A DNA stretch of 64,000 nucleotides from Thozetella sp. PMI_491. Lineage: Eukaryota > Ascomycota > Sordariomycetes > Chaetosphaeriales > Chaetosphaeriaceae. Positions within the stretch are counted from its first letter, which is position 1. Each line of letters starts with the position of its first letter. Below are positions 32,865 to 44,215 of the stretch, in pieces. The notes beneath the pieces were generated by a model. The model searched no databases and had not been told where the DNA came from. It worked only from the letters and a program-made list of their open reading frames with translations. Location: positions 558,001 through 622,000 of the forward strand of contig MU270019.1 in NCBI GenBank assembly GCA_021432635.1. The letters are read 5' to 3'. A program made the translations under genes and the position numbers.

Positions 32865-35800
32865 TCTCTGTCGCTCAACAAGCCGTAAATATGGTCTTTG
32901 AAGTCTCAGGGTTCAGACTTTGAGGCTGGGAACGTACTAATATATACTTATTCATGTTGCCGTCCTGACGAAGACTGGCTACAAGCGCCATCGCTACTCG
33001 AGAATGCCATGCCAAACGACACCAGGGCGTCCCGCAATACCCTCTTCTGCACACTCAGTTATCCACAGGTGTGGCCCGAAGTTGCTAGCTCTAGTGGTCT
33101 CTGGTTGTTGAATGGACGAATCGGGAAGTCTAAACTAGAAGCCTCCCAGCGAGGTAACTACGGACTTTTAAGCATCTTGGCGGCTAGCCCATAAAGGTCG
33201 AAGCTGAATGCGTGGCACTAGTTAGTGAACTTGCCAAGGTCCTTCGCCCTCCGCTTTCGCTCGCCAGCTCTTTGTCGGCACATAAATCGTGGCGGATTTG
33301 CCTCGACTTTTCCCTTAGCAAACCCTATTCTGCCTCGAAATCCAATTCGGGCACCTCCATGCCTAGCAAGAGGAAACTTCGCTCTAGCCATTACCAAGCT
33401 CTCGGTACAAAGAACTGGCTCCCACTTCGGACACAAACAGCTGCTGGCTTCAAGCCTCGCGGGCAATGCCGTGAGAATTTTTGCCAAGAATGGCGAGTCA
33501 AGAACCGCGGGACACTATCTTCAGCCTCATTTCTAGCGAAAACTACCGTCGAATATAGACCTCCGGCGGCATCGAGCCAAAAGTTCGCTGCGAGCCTAGA
33601 TCGCCTTGCATTAGAGGTCTTGCTCGTGCCAAGCAATTTAAGTGCAATTGGTTTTGGGAAGGCAAGAGCGCTCCTATTCATTTTTATCTTCCGTAGTTAG
33701 AGCCATGCGGCGATTCTGGAGATACAAGATGACGACCTGTTCCTGAGCGTGGAGAAACAAGGGGCTTGGCCAGCACACCTTGATAAGACAACGACCAGAT
33801 AATATCAAACATCAAAAGAGCCTTTTTATACTATTGTCTGCGTGGGCATAGAATTGCCGCCGCGGCCGGGACGTGACGCGCCAGACTGGTCTGCACACAT
33901 ACTGAGCGAGTTACTAGGGGAACCGAGCATGGCAAGATCTCTTGTGACTAGGAACAACTCAGCGTCGCGACCTTGCACTTCGGTTTTGCGTCGCCCCCAA
34001 ACTCGACCATAGGGCCCTTCACCGCTCCTCCCGTACTCTACCCCGGCCATGCTACCGAGATTGTGGCATATGCATAGGCTAAATTTAGTTCTCCTCGGAT
34101 CTACTAGGGTCACAGCTTTGGATAGGGGTTTCCCGGGGCTTTCATGGATAAGAATCAATCCTGACTTGATATCTCACCTTTTAAACGCCTGCTGTGGTGT
34201 GACGAAGGGACAACTGTTCGGAAATTCAATATAACCTGCCCTTAGATGTTTTTAAACAACCCCCTCCCTTCTCTTTTTTGAATTTCGAGCGCAACCATCA
34301 GTCAAAGTGAGCCATTTAGATTGATTCCGACAGTGTCTGCGTCAGTTGCGCGATGAGAATAAGGCGAAAAGGTAGGAAGGACTAGGGAGGCCAGTAGCAC
34401 TTCTCCAAGTGTTTGAGGGCGAGTTATTAATGCGGTGTCTGTATTGAAGGTAACGGCATCTCTACCATGCCGGATTCGGTTATGCTCAACCTCGCGTACT
34501 GCGGCACGGTGAAAGCGAGCATTGGCGCTGAGGGGCTACAGGTCAAGGGGCCCCCGGAAGGAAAGGATCCACGTCGTCGTGCTTCCCCGCTCAAGATATG
34601 AGATGTTGTCAGCGAGTAACACGCACGGAACGACAGGTCAGCCGGCTAGACTACCTTGTGCTACATCAGTCCTAGCAGGCCATAGGAGACCAGTAGGGTA
34701 GGCCGCCTGCTGCTCCGTGAGTCCCAGCTCCGTAGTTGAGGCGTGGGGTCAGCGCTTTCCACTTTCGTCTCAATAATGCCTGAGCGTGATTGCGGGGGAG
34801 ACTGTTCACGAAGCTATCTTCCCCCGTGTCGATCAAAGCGTAGAAGCGCAAGTCCATTTCCGTGTAATCCGACTTCAGCTGGAGCTGTGATATTGATAGC
34901 CGGCCTATAAACCCCGCCGATACACCCTAGTAGAAACAGCGACATTGGCTTATTATGGCTCATGGCAGGGGCGCCGACACCGACCCCGGTGCGTTCCCCC
35001 ACTCGCTCCATGCCTGGTGCAGTCCACCAGGCTCTGGAAGGGGCTGGTGCTCCCGGGAGTGAGGCAAAAGGGAAACAGATTGACGGGTGTGGCCGGTGCT
35101 GTCCACTGACGAGGGTGCCAAGAGTGTTGGCTGCTGCTTGGCGAGCCGCCTTCGCCAAGGCTGGAGGTGGCACCGGCTGTCGGTCCGGACAGCTTGCCAA
35201 TCTAGAGGCGGGCCGGTTGCGACGTGTTGGTGAGCCCGTTATGCCCTCCCCTCCTTCCGAGCCCACCCTTTTCTTCACGGCATCGGGGGCCGTTGTCTTT
35301 AAATACCACTTGTGTTGCGCCACAGTGCGCCCGCGCAGGCGGGCCCGACTGCGAGTAGGAAGTATGTTGGTCCATCAGCACGCTGCAGAGGCTTCTCCGG
35401 CCGCCCATGGGCCGCAGTAGCCGGCGTGAGCCATGTGGGTGAAATTCTCCGAGGGTAGCATCCGGGAGCCTGCCAGCTGTTGGCGTCGCCAGGCCGCCTG
35501 CTGCACGACAAGGACGGCCCCCGTAACCTTGGCCGAACGGCATGAAATAGTGTTCGTGCCCCTCCGGCGCCTCCCCTGTGAGGCCTGGTTGCGGGTCTCG
35601 CCCGACCAACCTGGATTATGCCGAGCCAGCGGCGCGCAACCCCGCTGCGAACAAGAGCACACAATCAATAGAAGCATGTAGCGAGTGCGACGTTGTCAGC
35701 AGTTGGCGAGCATCCGTGCCCGCCGACGACTTGTCAGAAATTGCAACTTGCTTTCATGGTGCCTTTCTCTCCTGCCGGAATGGGCTTCCGGCCCTGGAGC

Positions 35801-36091
35801 TCCTGCTGTCGGGAACTTTAGCGTGCATCATCCCCGCGCCGTCCCGGGGGATTCGCCCCTTACCCAGCCGAGTCATCTTGATCGGGTCACTGACCGAACC
35901 CAACTCCCCCTCCCTAGGATCCGATGTGCCACCACTCTCGGCACTTTGATTGCGCTCGCATTCCACGGCGCTGGGTCCGAGGCCTACGGACTATAAAACA
36001 GCCAAACTCACCTCCTTCGCCGGCCCGATGAGCGAGAGCCTCCCCATCCGACAGCCGTGCCGACGCCCTCTTCCCTAGACTTGAACTCGCC
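32865..36091. other. Long gene-poor stretch
   Basis: 3.2 kb. An AT-rich TATATA element (about 32938-32950) could serve the minus-strand metalloprotease gene. From about 34.9 kb base composition becomes GC-rich and several overlapping open frames of 100-170 codons appear on both strands, with no domain, signal or splice logic to favour any. No transposase or terminal repeats were recognised. Confidence 0.45.
35992..35998 (+). promoter_or_regulatory. TATA box of the FAD oxidoreductase gene
   Basis: TATAAAA exactly 100 bp upstream of the ATG at 36092, followed by a pyrimidine-rich leader. Confidence 0.45.
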
Positions 36092-37579
36092 ATGCTTACC
36101 TCCACCTTGCGGAAGGGCGCGGCCAGCCTTCTGCTTAATGCTTTCCTTCTCTCTAGAGCGGTCTCTGGTGCCACATGCCCGGTCATCACGAAGGATGTAG
36201 TTATTATTGGGGGAGGCGCCTCGGGCACGTACGCAGCCGTCCGGCTCCGCGAAGACTACGGTGCCAGCATTCTCCTCATCGAGAAGGAGACGGTATTAGT
36301 GGGTGCTCCGTGGTGCCACACGGCGAAAGAAGGTGCTTATGCGGGGCTCCGCTGACGATCGACCCAGGGCGGCCACACCAACACGTTTGACGATCCTGAA
36401 ACGGGCGTTGCTCTCAACTATGGGGTCCAGACCTACATGAACTACATGGGAGCAGTGCCTTTCTTTGAGCGCTTTAATATTCCGCTCCAGGCTGTCGTGC
36501 GCTTTACCTCAGAAACTGTCTACGTAGACCCGTTTACAGGCAATGTAGTGCCGAATGTCACAGCCCCTCCGCCCATCAGCGACTCCATCAACGCGCTCCA
36601 GCGGTACCTGGAGGTGATCGCGCCCTGGGATGACATTATGCTCCCCGGTTACTGGAACTTCCCGTCGGGCGATGACATCCCCGCCGACCTGCTCCTCCCC
36701 TGGGTGGACTTTGTGGCCAAGTACAACCTCTCAGATGCGGCTCCGGTCCTTGCCCGCGTCGCGGGAATCAGCATCACCTCGCCCCTACCGGCGCTGTATG
36801 CCGTCATGAACTTCGGCACACCGGTTGTGGAGAGCTACGTCAACAACTCCTTCTTCAACCCCGTGCCTTTCAACAACAGCCTAGTCTACGGGAGGTCAGC
36901 CCAGCTGCTAGGAAGCGACGTGAAGCTCGGCACCACCGTCGTACAAGCAAACCGGACCGACAATGGCGTTAGCCTTATCGTCAAGGACCAGGCTGGTGTC
37001 GAGACAATCGTCCGAGCCAAGCGTATCCTGTTTGCCGCACATCCGTCGCTCAAGAATCTCGAACCGTTTGGCGTTGACGACCAGGAGACGGCTGTCTTCA
37101 GTACCTGGGCCAACAAGACTTCGTACGCGGCCATGGTCAAGACAAACGTGATTCCCGACAATACCTCGATCACCTTCACCACCAACTCGACCGTCCCGCG
37201 GCCCTATAGCTTCAACATCGGCTGGCTCGGCGCCTCGCGCTACTTGCGGGTTCTGTTCAGCGCCAAGCAGGCCACCACTGCTGACGAGATGAAGGCGTAC
37301 GTCACCGGCGAAATCCTGATGATGGCCGCCAGCGGAGATTTTCCTACCGTCGACGGCGAAGCTCCCTACGCCGAGATTGTTGCCCTCTCAGACCACTCTG
37401 GTGTCGCTTGGGACCAGACCGTCGAACAGCTCCAAGCGGGCTTCATGCAGCAGCTGTACGCGCTACAGGGACACCAAAGCACGTGGTACACCGGCGGCCT
37501 CTGGTGCCCTGACTATACCAGCAACGTCTGGGCCTACACCGACACGGTGCTGCCGAGGTTGCTAGAGAGTATTGCGTGA
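36092..37579 (+). CDS. Secreted FAD-dependent amine-oxidase-like oxidoreductase
   Basis: Two exons (36092-36292, 36368-37579), 470 residues; the intron has a GTATTA donor, a GCTGAC branch site and CCCAG. Signal peptide about 1-27 (ending AVSG). The FAD Rossmann motif is VVIIGGGASGTYAA and, after splicing, EKETGGHTNTF, the usual GGH flavin-contact region. The remainder (NYGVQTYMNYMGAVPFF, then TWYTGGLWCPDY near the end) fits the family that includes beta-cyclopiazonate dehydrogenase and other secreted FAD oxidoreductases, as I recall them. Many Asn-x-Ser/Thr sites support secretion. It probably oxidises an amine or a related metabolite. The substrate is not readable and no biosynthetic neighbour stands out. 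Confidence 0.86.
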
Positions 37580-38782
37580 ACAACGATAGAAACGTCGAGT
37601 AGAACTAATAATAAGGGAAGCCTGCTATGAGTCTGCAGCACATGTGCAACTTCGCGGCCACCGTGATTGCAATGCAGCACATGACAAACCTCGTATTATT
37701 AACTCGATCTAGCAGGAGTGAAGAATCGCCTGTGCCACTTGCGCCTCTCACCGAACCTGCTTACCTCCTCCTTCATGCACAGAGTTATGCTATGCATGCT
37801 ACAGGAGGTAATGCACCTCTGGTGCGCTGGCTGTGAGGGGAAGTGAGTCTTGGCGTCGAGCACAAGTGCGCCAAAAGCCAGACCTTGCGCAGGTTGTTTC
37901 CTTTTGCGTGGATGGGCGGAGGGGGTCGGCTCTCGCGCTCTCGCGGCCCCGCTTGGCACTCGCTTAGCAAGTCCAGCTGTTTCATGCCTACCTATTTATT
38001 GGCACTGCGCCTGTGTCGGCTCTTGCCGTTTCGTTTAGTCGCTGCGCGGGAATTACCCGTTGCCATGAAGCCTGACGCTTGGGTGGCAAGCCCCTGTCGG
38101 CGCGCCCGGTGGAGGCAATCTTCACGCCGCACACGTTCAGAGCGTCCGCTGTGTTGGCCGGGTATAGAGAGCAGCAACGGAGTTTTGCAGATTCCCTTTT
38201 TACCACAGTACGACGACTAGCGGACACGTAGAGTCGTGTGCTGGAGTACAGGGGTGATCTTGGAGTCTTTAAATGGTGGTGCCGACCCGGCACCCTGTCA
38301 GTTTTGTGTCTTTGCTCAAGTGCCAGGGGCCGGGTTCTGGTTCGCAGCTTCTAGCTGACCGCCCGGGGAAGGTGTTCGGAGGCGCCCAGGATCAGGCGCG
38401 GCATAGTGTGGCACAGCACAATGCGGAAGGCGGAAGGGTTCCCGGGGGTGGCAGGCGAGCACGGTCTAGCCTGGTAATCACTTCTCATTCGATCAAGTCC
38501 GCCAAGCTAGCGATTTGAGAGAGGAGATCCAAGATTCCAGGCATGATGTGCATCCGTGGGTCGCATCCTCACCGGTCACAGACCACGGCCTGCTCTAGGG
38601 GTTGCTGATCCAGGAGCCGGGTCCAAACTCAGTTGGGTAAGGCCTGAGCGCCACCCCGTCCTCCCCCCAGACGCTCCCAGAGATTTTTGCTCTCGTGGAC
38701 AGGAGCGATAAAAAGAGTGTTTCGCCCCACCGGCCCTCCATGGCCTCCTGCCTGCTTGTTTTGACCAAACACGACTCTCACC
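37580..38782. other. Intergenic, nothing recognised
   Basis: 1.2 kb. A GATAAAAAG at about 38707 could be a TATA element for the following gene, about 70 bp upstream of its ATG. Other open frames look accidental. Confidence 0.45.
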
Positions 38783-40357
38783 ATGGCCGGGGCCAACAGC
38801 ACCGGTCAAGGCCAGGTCGTCGACCCGGCGCGGGCGGCCGAGAGCAAGACGGCTGAAACGCTGAGCATTCTGGCCGTCTTTTACGGCCTGGCTATGATCT
38901 TCGTTGGGCTGCGAGTCTACGTGCGGGCATGGATGATCAAGGCCTTCGGGAAAGACGATGTGGTCATGTGCCTATGCGCGGTAGGTTAAGGCACATCTTG
39001 TCGAGCTTCCAGGGCAGGAAGGCTAACAGGATGAGAAGCTCTTCAGCTTGGCAGGGTTCGTCTGCCTCGTAATCCAGGGCCAACACGGGCTTGGTCGACA
39101 CCAAGATACCATCTCGGCGGACGACTATCGCATATACAAGATGGCAGGCTACTGGTTCATCGCCGTGCAGACCACTGTCGCCCTGGGCTTGTTGAAAGTG
39201 TCGATTGCGCTCAACCTCTTGCGCTTCAGCGGTGGGACGCGATGGTATTTCTTGGCGCTGTGGACCACCATAAGTACGAATGAACCTCCGTCACTGCTTA
39301 CTTGCGTGGGTAAGACTGACCACTAGCGATAATCTAGTCTTCGTCACACTCTACAGTGTCGCCTACTTCATCCTGCAAATGTTCCAATGTACACCTCTTG
39401 CGGGCTCATGGGACACGAGTCTCCAAGCCCAATGTCGGAGCTCCGCGTCGCTCATCCAGGGTGCCATCGTGAATACGGGTCAGTCCCTCCTCTTATGTTC
39501 ATTCCTTCCACCCGGTAATCCGCATAGCTGTCGATAAACAGTTCGTTCTGACAGTGTATACAGTCCTTAGTGTTACCACGGATGTCGTTCTCGCCCTCCT
39601 GCCTATCCCCGTGGTGTGGCATATCAAGCGCGACCTAAAAGTACGCGCATATTTAATCATAGTTCTAAGCCTTGGATACTTGTAAGCCACTACGTGGATC
39701 TCCGCCGGCTTGTACAAAGCTGACTTCGCTCTTAGCGCTGTTGGCTTGGGTGTCGTCAAAGTCATATATCAGTGGCGATACGCCAGCTCAACCGACCGGA
39801 CCTAGTATGTTGGACGCCATTCTTGATTGCAAACTGACTTCTCTAACGACTGCGTTCAGTAATGTTAATGTCCCGTTCTGGGGAGCGTAAGTGACCACCC
39901 ACCTTCTCATCACCCCCTGTTACTTGCATCAGCCTCGTTAACTGTACGTAGCCTCCAGCTCAATCTTGGCATCATCGCTGCATGTGCCGTTTCCTTCCGC
40001 CCGCTCGCCTCCAAGATCCTGAATTTTAGCACAAGCTCGGACAAAAGCGGCCCATGGGACTCGAATGGTTACCACAACCTCAGCAACCGGCCTCCGACCA
40101 TCGGTAGCGCGGGCAAGCCGATCGTACCCGCGAACACCGAGCACACCGCGAATGACCATCATGGCATGAAGACCCGCGAGCATATCGAGTTACGACCCCA
40201 ACGTCGCTTGCCGAGTTTACGTTCCACCGATGGTGAAGATTCGAGCGGAGACGAGATCATAATTCAAGGCGGATATGCTCCAGGAGGCTTGTCCGCCCCG
40301 CCGCCTGCAGCAAATAGAAGCACCGCGCGCACACGGGACGCTAGATTACAGCATTAA
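38783..40357 (+). CDS. PTH11/rhodopsin-like seven-helix membrane protein
   Basis: Seven exons (38783-38980, 39030-39273, 39338-39478, 39564-39681, 39736-39804, 39860-39886, 39952-40357), 400 residues; exon 6 is only 27 nt. Spliced sequence gives an extracellular N-terminus, then hydrophobic helices with LSILAVFYGLAMIFVGLRVYV, GKDDVVMCLCA, GQHGLGRHQD, YFILQMFQCTPLAGSWD with a conserved Cys, TTDVVLALLPIPVVWHI, WGALQLNLGIIAACAV and a polar cytoplasmic tail of about 115 residues. This is the fungal rhodopsin/PTH11-like domain seen in large families of integral membrane proteins, some acting as receptors for surface cues. The intron 2 acceptor must be the second TAG (39337), as the first gives a stop. 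No CFEM domain is present. Confidence 0.87.
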
Positions 40358-41778
40358 GGAAAGGTCTTGCCGGCATTTGGTTATCCGGTGCCAATGGGGG
40401 CGTTTCTCTCGACAGAATCACAATTTGGGCTGCAGGAGCGAATGGGTTTGCATGGCATCATGGGGTTATCCAAGGAAGTGCTCCGGAGGATACGGGTTTC
40501 AGCCCCAGCAAGTGGCGTTTTTTGGACAAGTGATTTGGCGCATAGAAAGAAGGAATGCACAGAACTTCTTGCCAGTATGATCTTCTTTTGTGTGATATTG
40601 CGCCCCATTGGGCCGCAACGACGCCGCAACGCGAATGGCAACATACGCCCCAAAGGCGCAAACTCTAACTATTTGGCCCTACCCCTTCGTGATTTACGAA
40701 ACATCTTACTACCAACTGATATGCCGGGAATGCAAGACACTGATTCTACGATCTGGTACATATCTACAGCCGGTTGCTCGTTTATGCCTCACGAGGATTT
40801 TTTTCCTAAAACGGCTTTAACCCGATATGTTCAACACCCGATCATGTAACTATGCTTGTTTGCTCGCTACGCGCGCAAGCCCGGGAAGACTAGGTTGCTT
40901 TGAGTGTCGGAGACATTTGTCATGTTTGCCGTGCGTTCGCTTAGCCATCGTTAAAGGTAACGTCACTCCTATGCCTAGTTAGTGCTATTCGGCGTCGATT
41001 TGAAGACCAGCCTAGCAGGGGCCAAATTGAGAGGCACGCGCCTCGTTTGTAATCGCTACCACATCTCAGTGCTGATATGTCTACAGATCTCTAAAGAGGC
41101 CCCCACGCGCCATCAGATCCCTTCTCTTGACGCGAAATGAAATGCGGCCCCAGCACTGTCGCACAGCACCCAAAAAAATCGCCGAGGAAAAAACTTCAGA
41201 ACCCCCCCACACAGACCGTGGTTTGGTCGCAGAGGTGCTCCACTCAACCCTCGTTAAGGAGCGTGTTCTTGCAGATCCTCTTCGTGTTTGAACCCCTCCC
41301 CTCATGATGGGGGTTTATCAGCCACTCTAGCAACATACGCCATTTCGTCTCCTAGGGCAAGAGTTTCAGGGGGAGAAAGGGTTTTGCATTCTGACATGTA
41401 CCCCTTTCATTGCCTCTTACGTGCCGAGCGGCTCCAGCCGTGCAGATTACTCTAGGCATGTCAGACGGGTTGGGGCAACCCCTGGCGCCGATCAGGCACA
41501 TGCCCACCCAGGAGCCTGGTTGTGCTACGAGAATCTAGTTTCATGTCAGGGAGAATAGACTCCACAATGGCGTCGGCTAGCCAGAATGCTAGGACGCCTG
41601 CCCTTGCTGTGCCGTTGTTATTTGGCCTACCATCCGCCGGTCTCTTGGACAGTCCTCCGCACCCCTGCTTTCCTTAATTATTCTTCTCAAAACACACAGC
41701 TGGTAGTTGCAGTCGAGATAAGACGAAATGGTGAGTGTTTCCCTCTCCGGAAGATTGAGAGACGGCGCATTAACTCAG
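40358..41778. other. Intergenic, with possible 5' leader exon of the calmodulin-like gene
   Basis: 1.4 kb. An ATG at 41728-41730 followed at once by GTGAGT and ending in CTCAG at 41778 could be a three-base first exon plus leader intron, as occurs in some fungal calmodulin genes. A plus-strand open frame of 160 codons at 40367-40849 has no recognisable features. Confidence 0.4.
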
Positions 41779-42499
41779 ATGGGGCAGGCTAGGGCACTGT
41801 CAAAAGAGGAGATCCAGGTCTTCCGGGATCTATTCGATTCATACGTAGGTTGTCGCTCGCTCCTGCACCCCAGCGGATAGACTGCTAACTAGATGTAGGA
41901 TTCGGACAAGGGCGGTTAGTTTCCGGCTCGCTGTTTTCCGGATTTCAGCAACGGTTACTGACCCCGGCTGTGTTTAGGTAGCATCTCTGTCGAAGAGTTT
42001 GCCAAGGTAATGTCCCAGAGCCCTGGGAAGCCGCCCAGCGACGCCGAAGTGCAGCAGATCATCAAAGAGGTGGATCTCGATGGCGATGGAACCATTAACT
42101 TTAACGGTGAGTGCCGCGCGAGGGTGAGCTGCCGGGGAATGGCACAGGACTGACGGCCCCCAGAGTTCATCACCATGATGACGGGTCACCCGTATCCCCC
42201 GCCGGAGAGCGAGGACGAACAGTACGCTGCTGCTTGGAAGAAGCTAGACCCTTCCTTGAACAGCTCGATTACGCCAAGCCAGTTGCGCCAACTCCTAGCA
42301 GACTTGGGCGAGCCAGCCAGCGATTCGGAGGTTGAGCATCTGCTCAACAACGTTGACGGCGAGGGCAAGATTTCGTGTGCGTCGAGCTAATCTCATATTT
42401 GCGGCCACCGTCTTGCTGACTTCTCTCCCAGACAAGGAGTTCACCCAGTTTGTGAAGCACAGGAACGCTGTCGACGATATTGTTAGCGACTATCAATGA
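41779..42499 (+). CDS. Calmodulin-like EF-hand protein
   Basis: Five exons (41779-41844, 41899-41914, 41978-42106, 42164-42376, 42432-42499), 163 residues; exon 2 has only 16 nt. EF-hand 1 (DSDKGGSISVEE) and EF-hand 2 (DLDGDGTINFNE) keep the acidic Ca2+ ligands, EF1 with Gly at position 5. EF-hand 3 (DPSLNSSITPSQ) lacks most ligands, and EF-hand 4 (VDGEGKISYKEF) is two residues short. So the N-lobe may bind Ca2+ and the C-lobe probably not. Overall it resembles calmodulin or a myosin light chain. The start could also be the ATG at 41728. Cytosolic Ca2+ sensor or light chain; partner unknown. Confidence 0.87.
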
Positions 42500-44050
42500 G
42501 AGGCCAATTATACCCAGCTTAGCATACCGAGCCTCCGGTGATCCTTTGTTGAGAGCACCTAGATATACATGATGTAGCTGATGTAGAATTCATTGGATAA
42601 ACATCTCAAAAAGAAGACCCTACGACTACCAGACTGACCGTGTGTCAGACTAGCATATCATTCTTGAAGCCCGCAGCGCCGAGTTAAACGGGCCGTAGAA
42701 CTAGGTTTAGGGTTGAAAGACGACGTGCATATCTCTTGCATGACCCATGCATGTTTAATGCAAGTATCTCTTGTGTTTCCATGGTACAGGGCTTGGACAA
42801 GCAGGCCGGGGGCGGGCTTGCAGCATGGCCGGTCGCCCGCTGGATGGCAGGGATAGCCTGCTTCATACACACTTCTCCGGGGGCGGACTAGCACCTAACG
42901 CGTGTCTACATAGCAGTCTCTCAAGCTCTCCACACGAGTCTATACCTCTTTTAAATCCTAGTAGACGGCTCCGGAGCCTTACAGCCAAGCTGCGAGGCAT
43001 GCCTGCTCCGGATTCCTTTTCGGGGATCCAGACTCTCCCGAGGACACGACGAGTACCTTCAAACCCGATTCCTCGGTGCCGACGGTCCGGGCTCCCGGCG
43101 TCATGTGAACAGTACGGAAACGGGTCTCAATGGGCTGCTCCAGATTCCCGGTAAAAAGAAAGCGGTTTCTCAAATAGACGGCTTGATGACGACGCATTCT
43201 TTGTGGCCGAGGAATCTTTGGCCCCGCATGCCGCCATTCCAATGTGAACTATGCATATACTACACGAGCGTTTAACGCGGTTCCTCAATAACTCGCAATC
43301 ATATAGCTTCGCGCCGGTCCTCTGTTCCTCTCTTTCTGGTATTCTGGGTTGTGGCATCTAACATCGACACCGCATAGTCTTCGAAAGCTTTAGAAGCCAG
43401 CCTTGGAACCAAGCTATGCGTTCATGATGCCATCTTTCAGGAGCCTAGAGGAAGGGAGTAGTCCAAATTTTCTCCACAAATTTAAGGTGTTGACTCTCGC
43501 TTGGCGGCACAGAAGCAGTAATCCGATCCCGAGTGGTGACCAGCTGACCCCCATAGTCTCACCCATCTACAGCGATTAAAGCTTCTTCTAGAGTTGCAGG
43601 TACAATAGCACTCGCGGGATAAATGGAGCCGATGACATAGAAATTCCATCATACCTAAGTATAACCTTGATGACGAAGCCCGATTGTCTTAAGAACGTGA
43701 GATGGGTATCGTCCAGCCCGGCTTCTTGGGCTCGGTATCCAAACATCCCAACCAGCCCCTCTCGAGTGCGCGTAGATTCAGCATTGGCATGCTGCTAGCC
43801 GGGTTAAGATATGCATCGGCAACAGGGTTGCCGCTTTGGGCGGAAACGCCACCGTTAAGGTCCCAGCACTTCGGTCGTACAATGTCTTTCTCTTTCTGTG
43901 GTTTAAAAAAAGCATGCATGGTGACAAGGCATCCGAGTTCAGCACCAGTCCAGACGCTGCGCTAGTGGCTGGTATAACCCCCGCGCGCAGAAAGGCAGTG
44001 ACAGCAGCACAGGAATGGCATGAGGAGCATGCCAGTCTCTCCTAATCTTT

Positions 44051-44069
44051 CCTGTGCGCCGCGCACAGG
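44051..44069. promoter_or_regulatory. 19-bp palindrome upstream of the beta-lactamase-like gene
   Basis: CCTGTGCGC, one base, GCGCACAGG: perfect 9-bp arms about 150 bp upstream of the ATG at 44216. It could be a binding site for a dimeric regulator; no second copy was seen. Confidence 0.35.
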
Positions 44070-44097
44070 CGATGTGAGGAATCGATGAGCTTATTGC

Positions 44098-44105
44098 CTA
44101 TATAG
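44098..44105 (+). promoter_or_regulatory. TATA-like element of the beta-lactamase-like gene
   Basis: CTATATAG about 110 bp upstream of the ATG at 44216. Confidence 0.35.
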
Positions 44106-44215
44106 TGGTGTCATATGACTTTTCCGGCTGCTGCAGGTGTGCAGATCTGACTCCTCTAATCGAACGCAGCACTGTACTGTCCCTGACTCGCACATGATCC
44201 CGGGGTTCCGTCACA

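Larger units (their letters stand above)
42500..44215. other. Intergenic, possible gene remnant near 43.7-44.0 kb
   Basis: 1.7 kb. Two overlapping plus-strand frames at 43702-44045 have normal-looking composition but no recognisable domain and no consistent splice that joins them. The palindrome and TATA element near 44.05-44.1 kb are listed separately. Confidence 0.4.

Noticed and set aside
33212-33700. Plus-strand ORF of 162 codons, with overlapping 89- to 103-codon frames
   Set aside because: No domain, signal peptide, splice logic or codon pattern; several frames are open at once, which points to chance.
34962-35664. Overlapping 120-170 codon ORFs on both strands
   Set aside because: GC-rich composition makes stops rare in all frames; none shows a recognisable motif.
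40367-40849. 160-codon plus-strand ORF after the rhodopsin-like gene
   Set aside because: Lies in the 3' flank, has no recognisable domain and no clear promoter.
43702-44045. Two plus-strand frames that might be exons of one protein
   Set aside because: No splice pair joins them in phase and no family was recognised; kept only as a possible remnant in the intergenic note.
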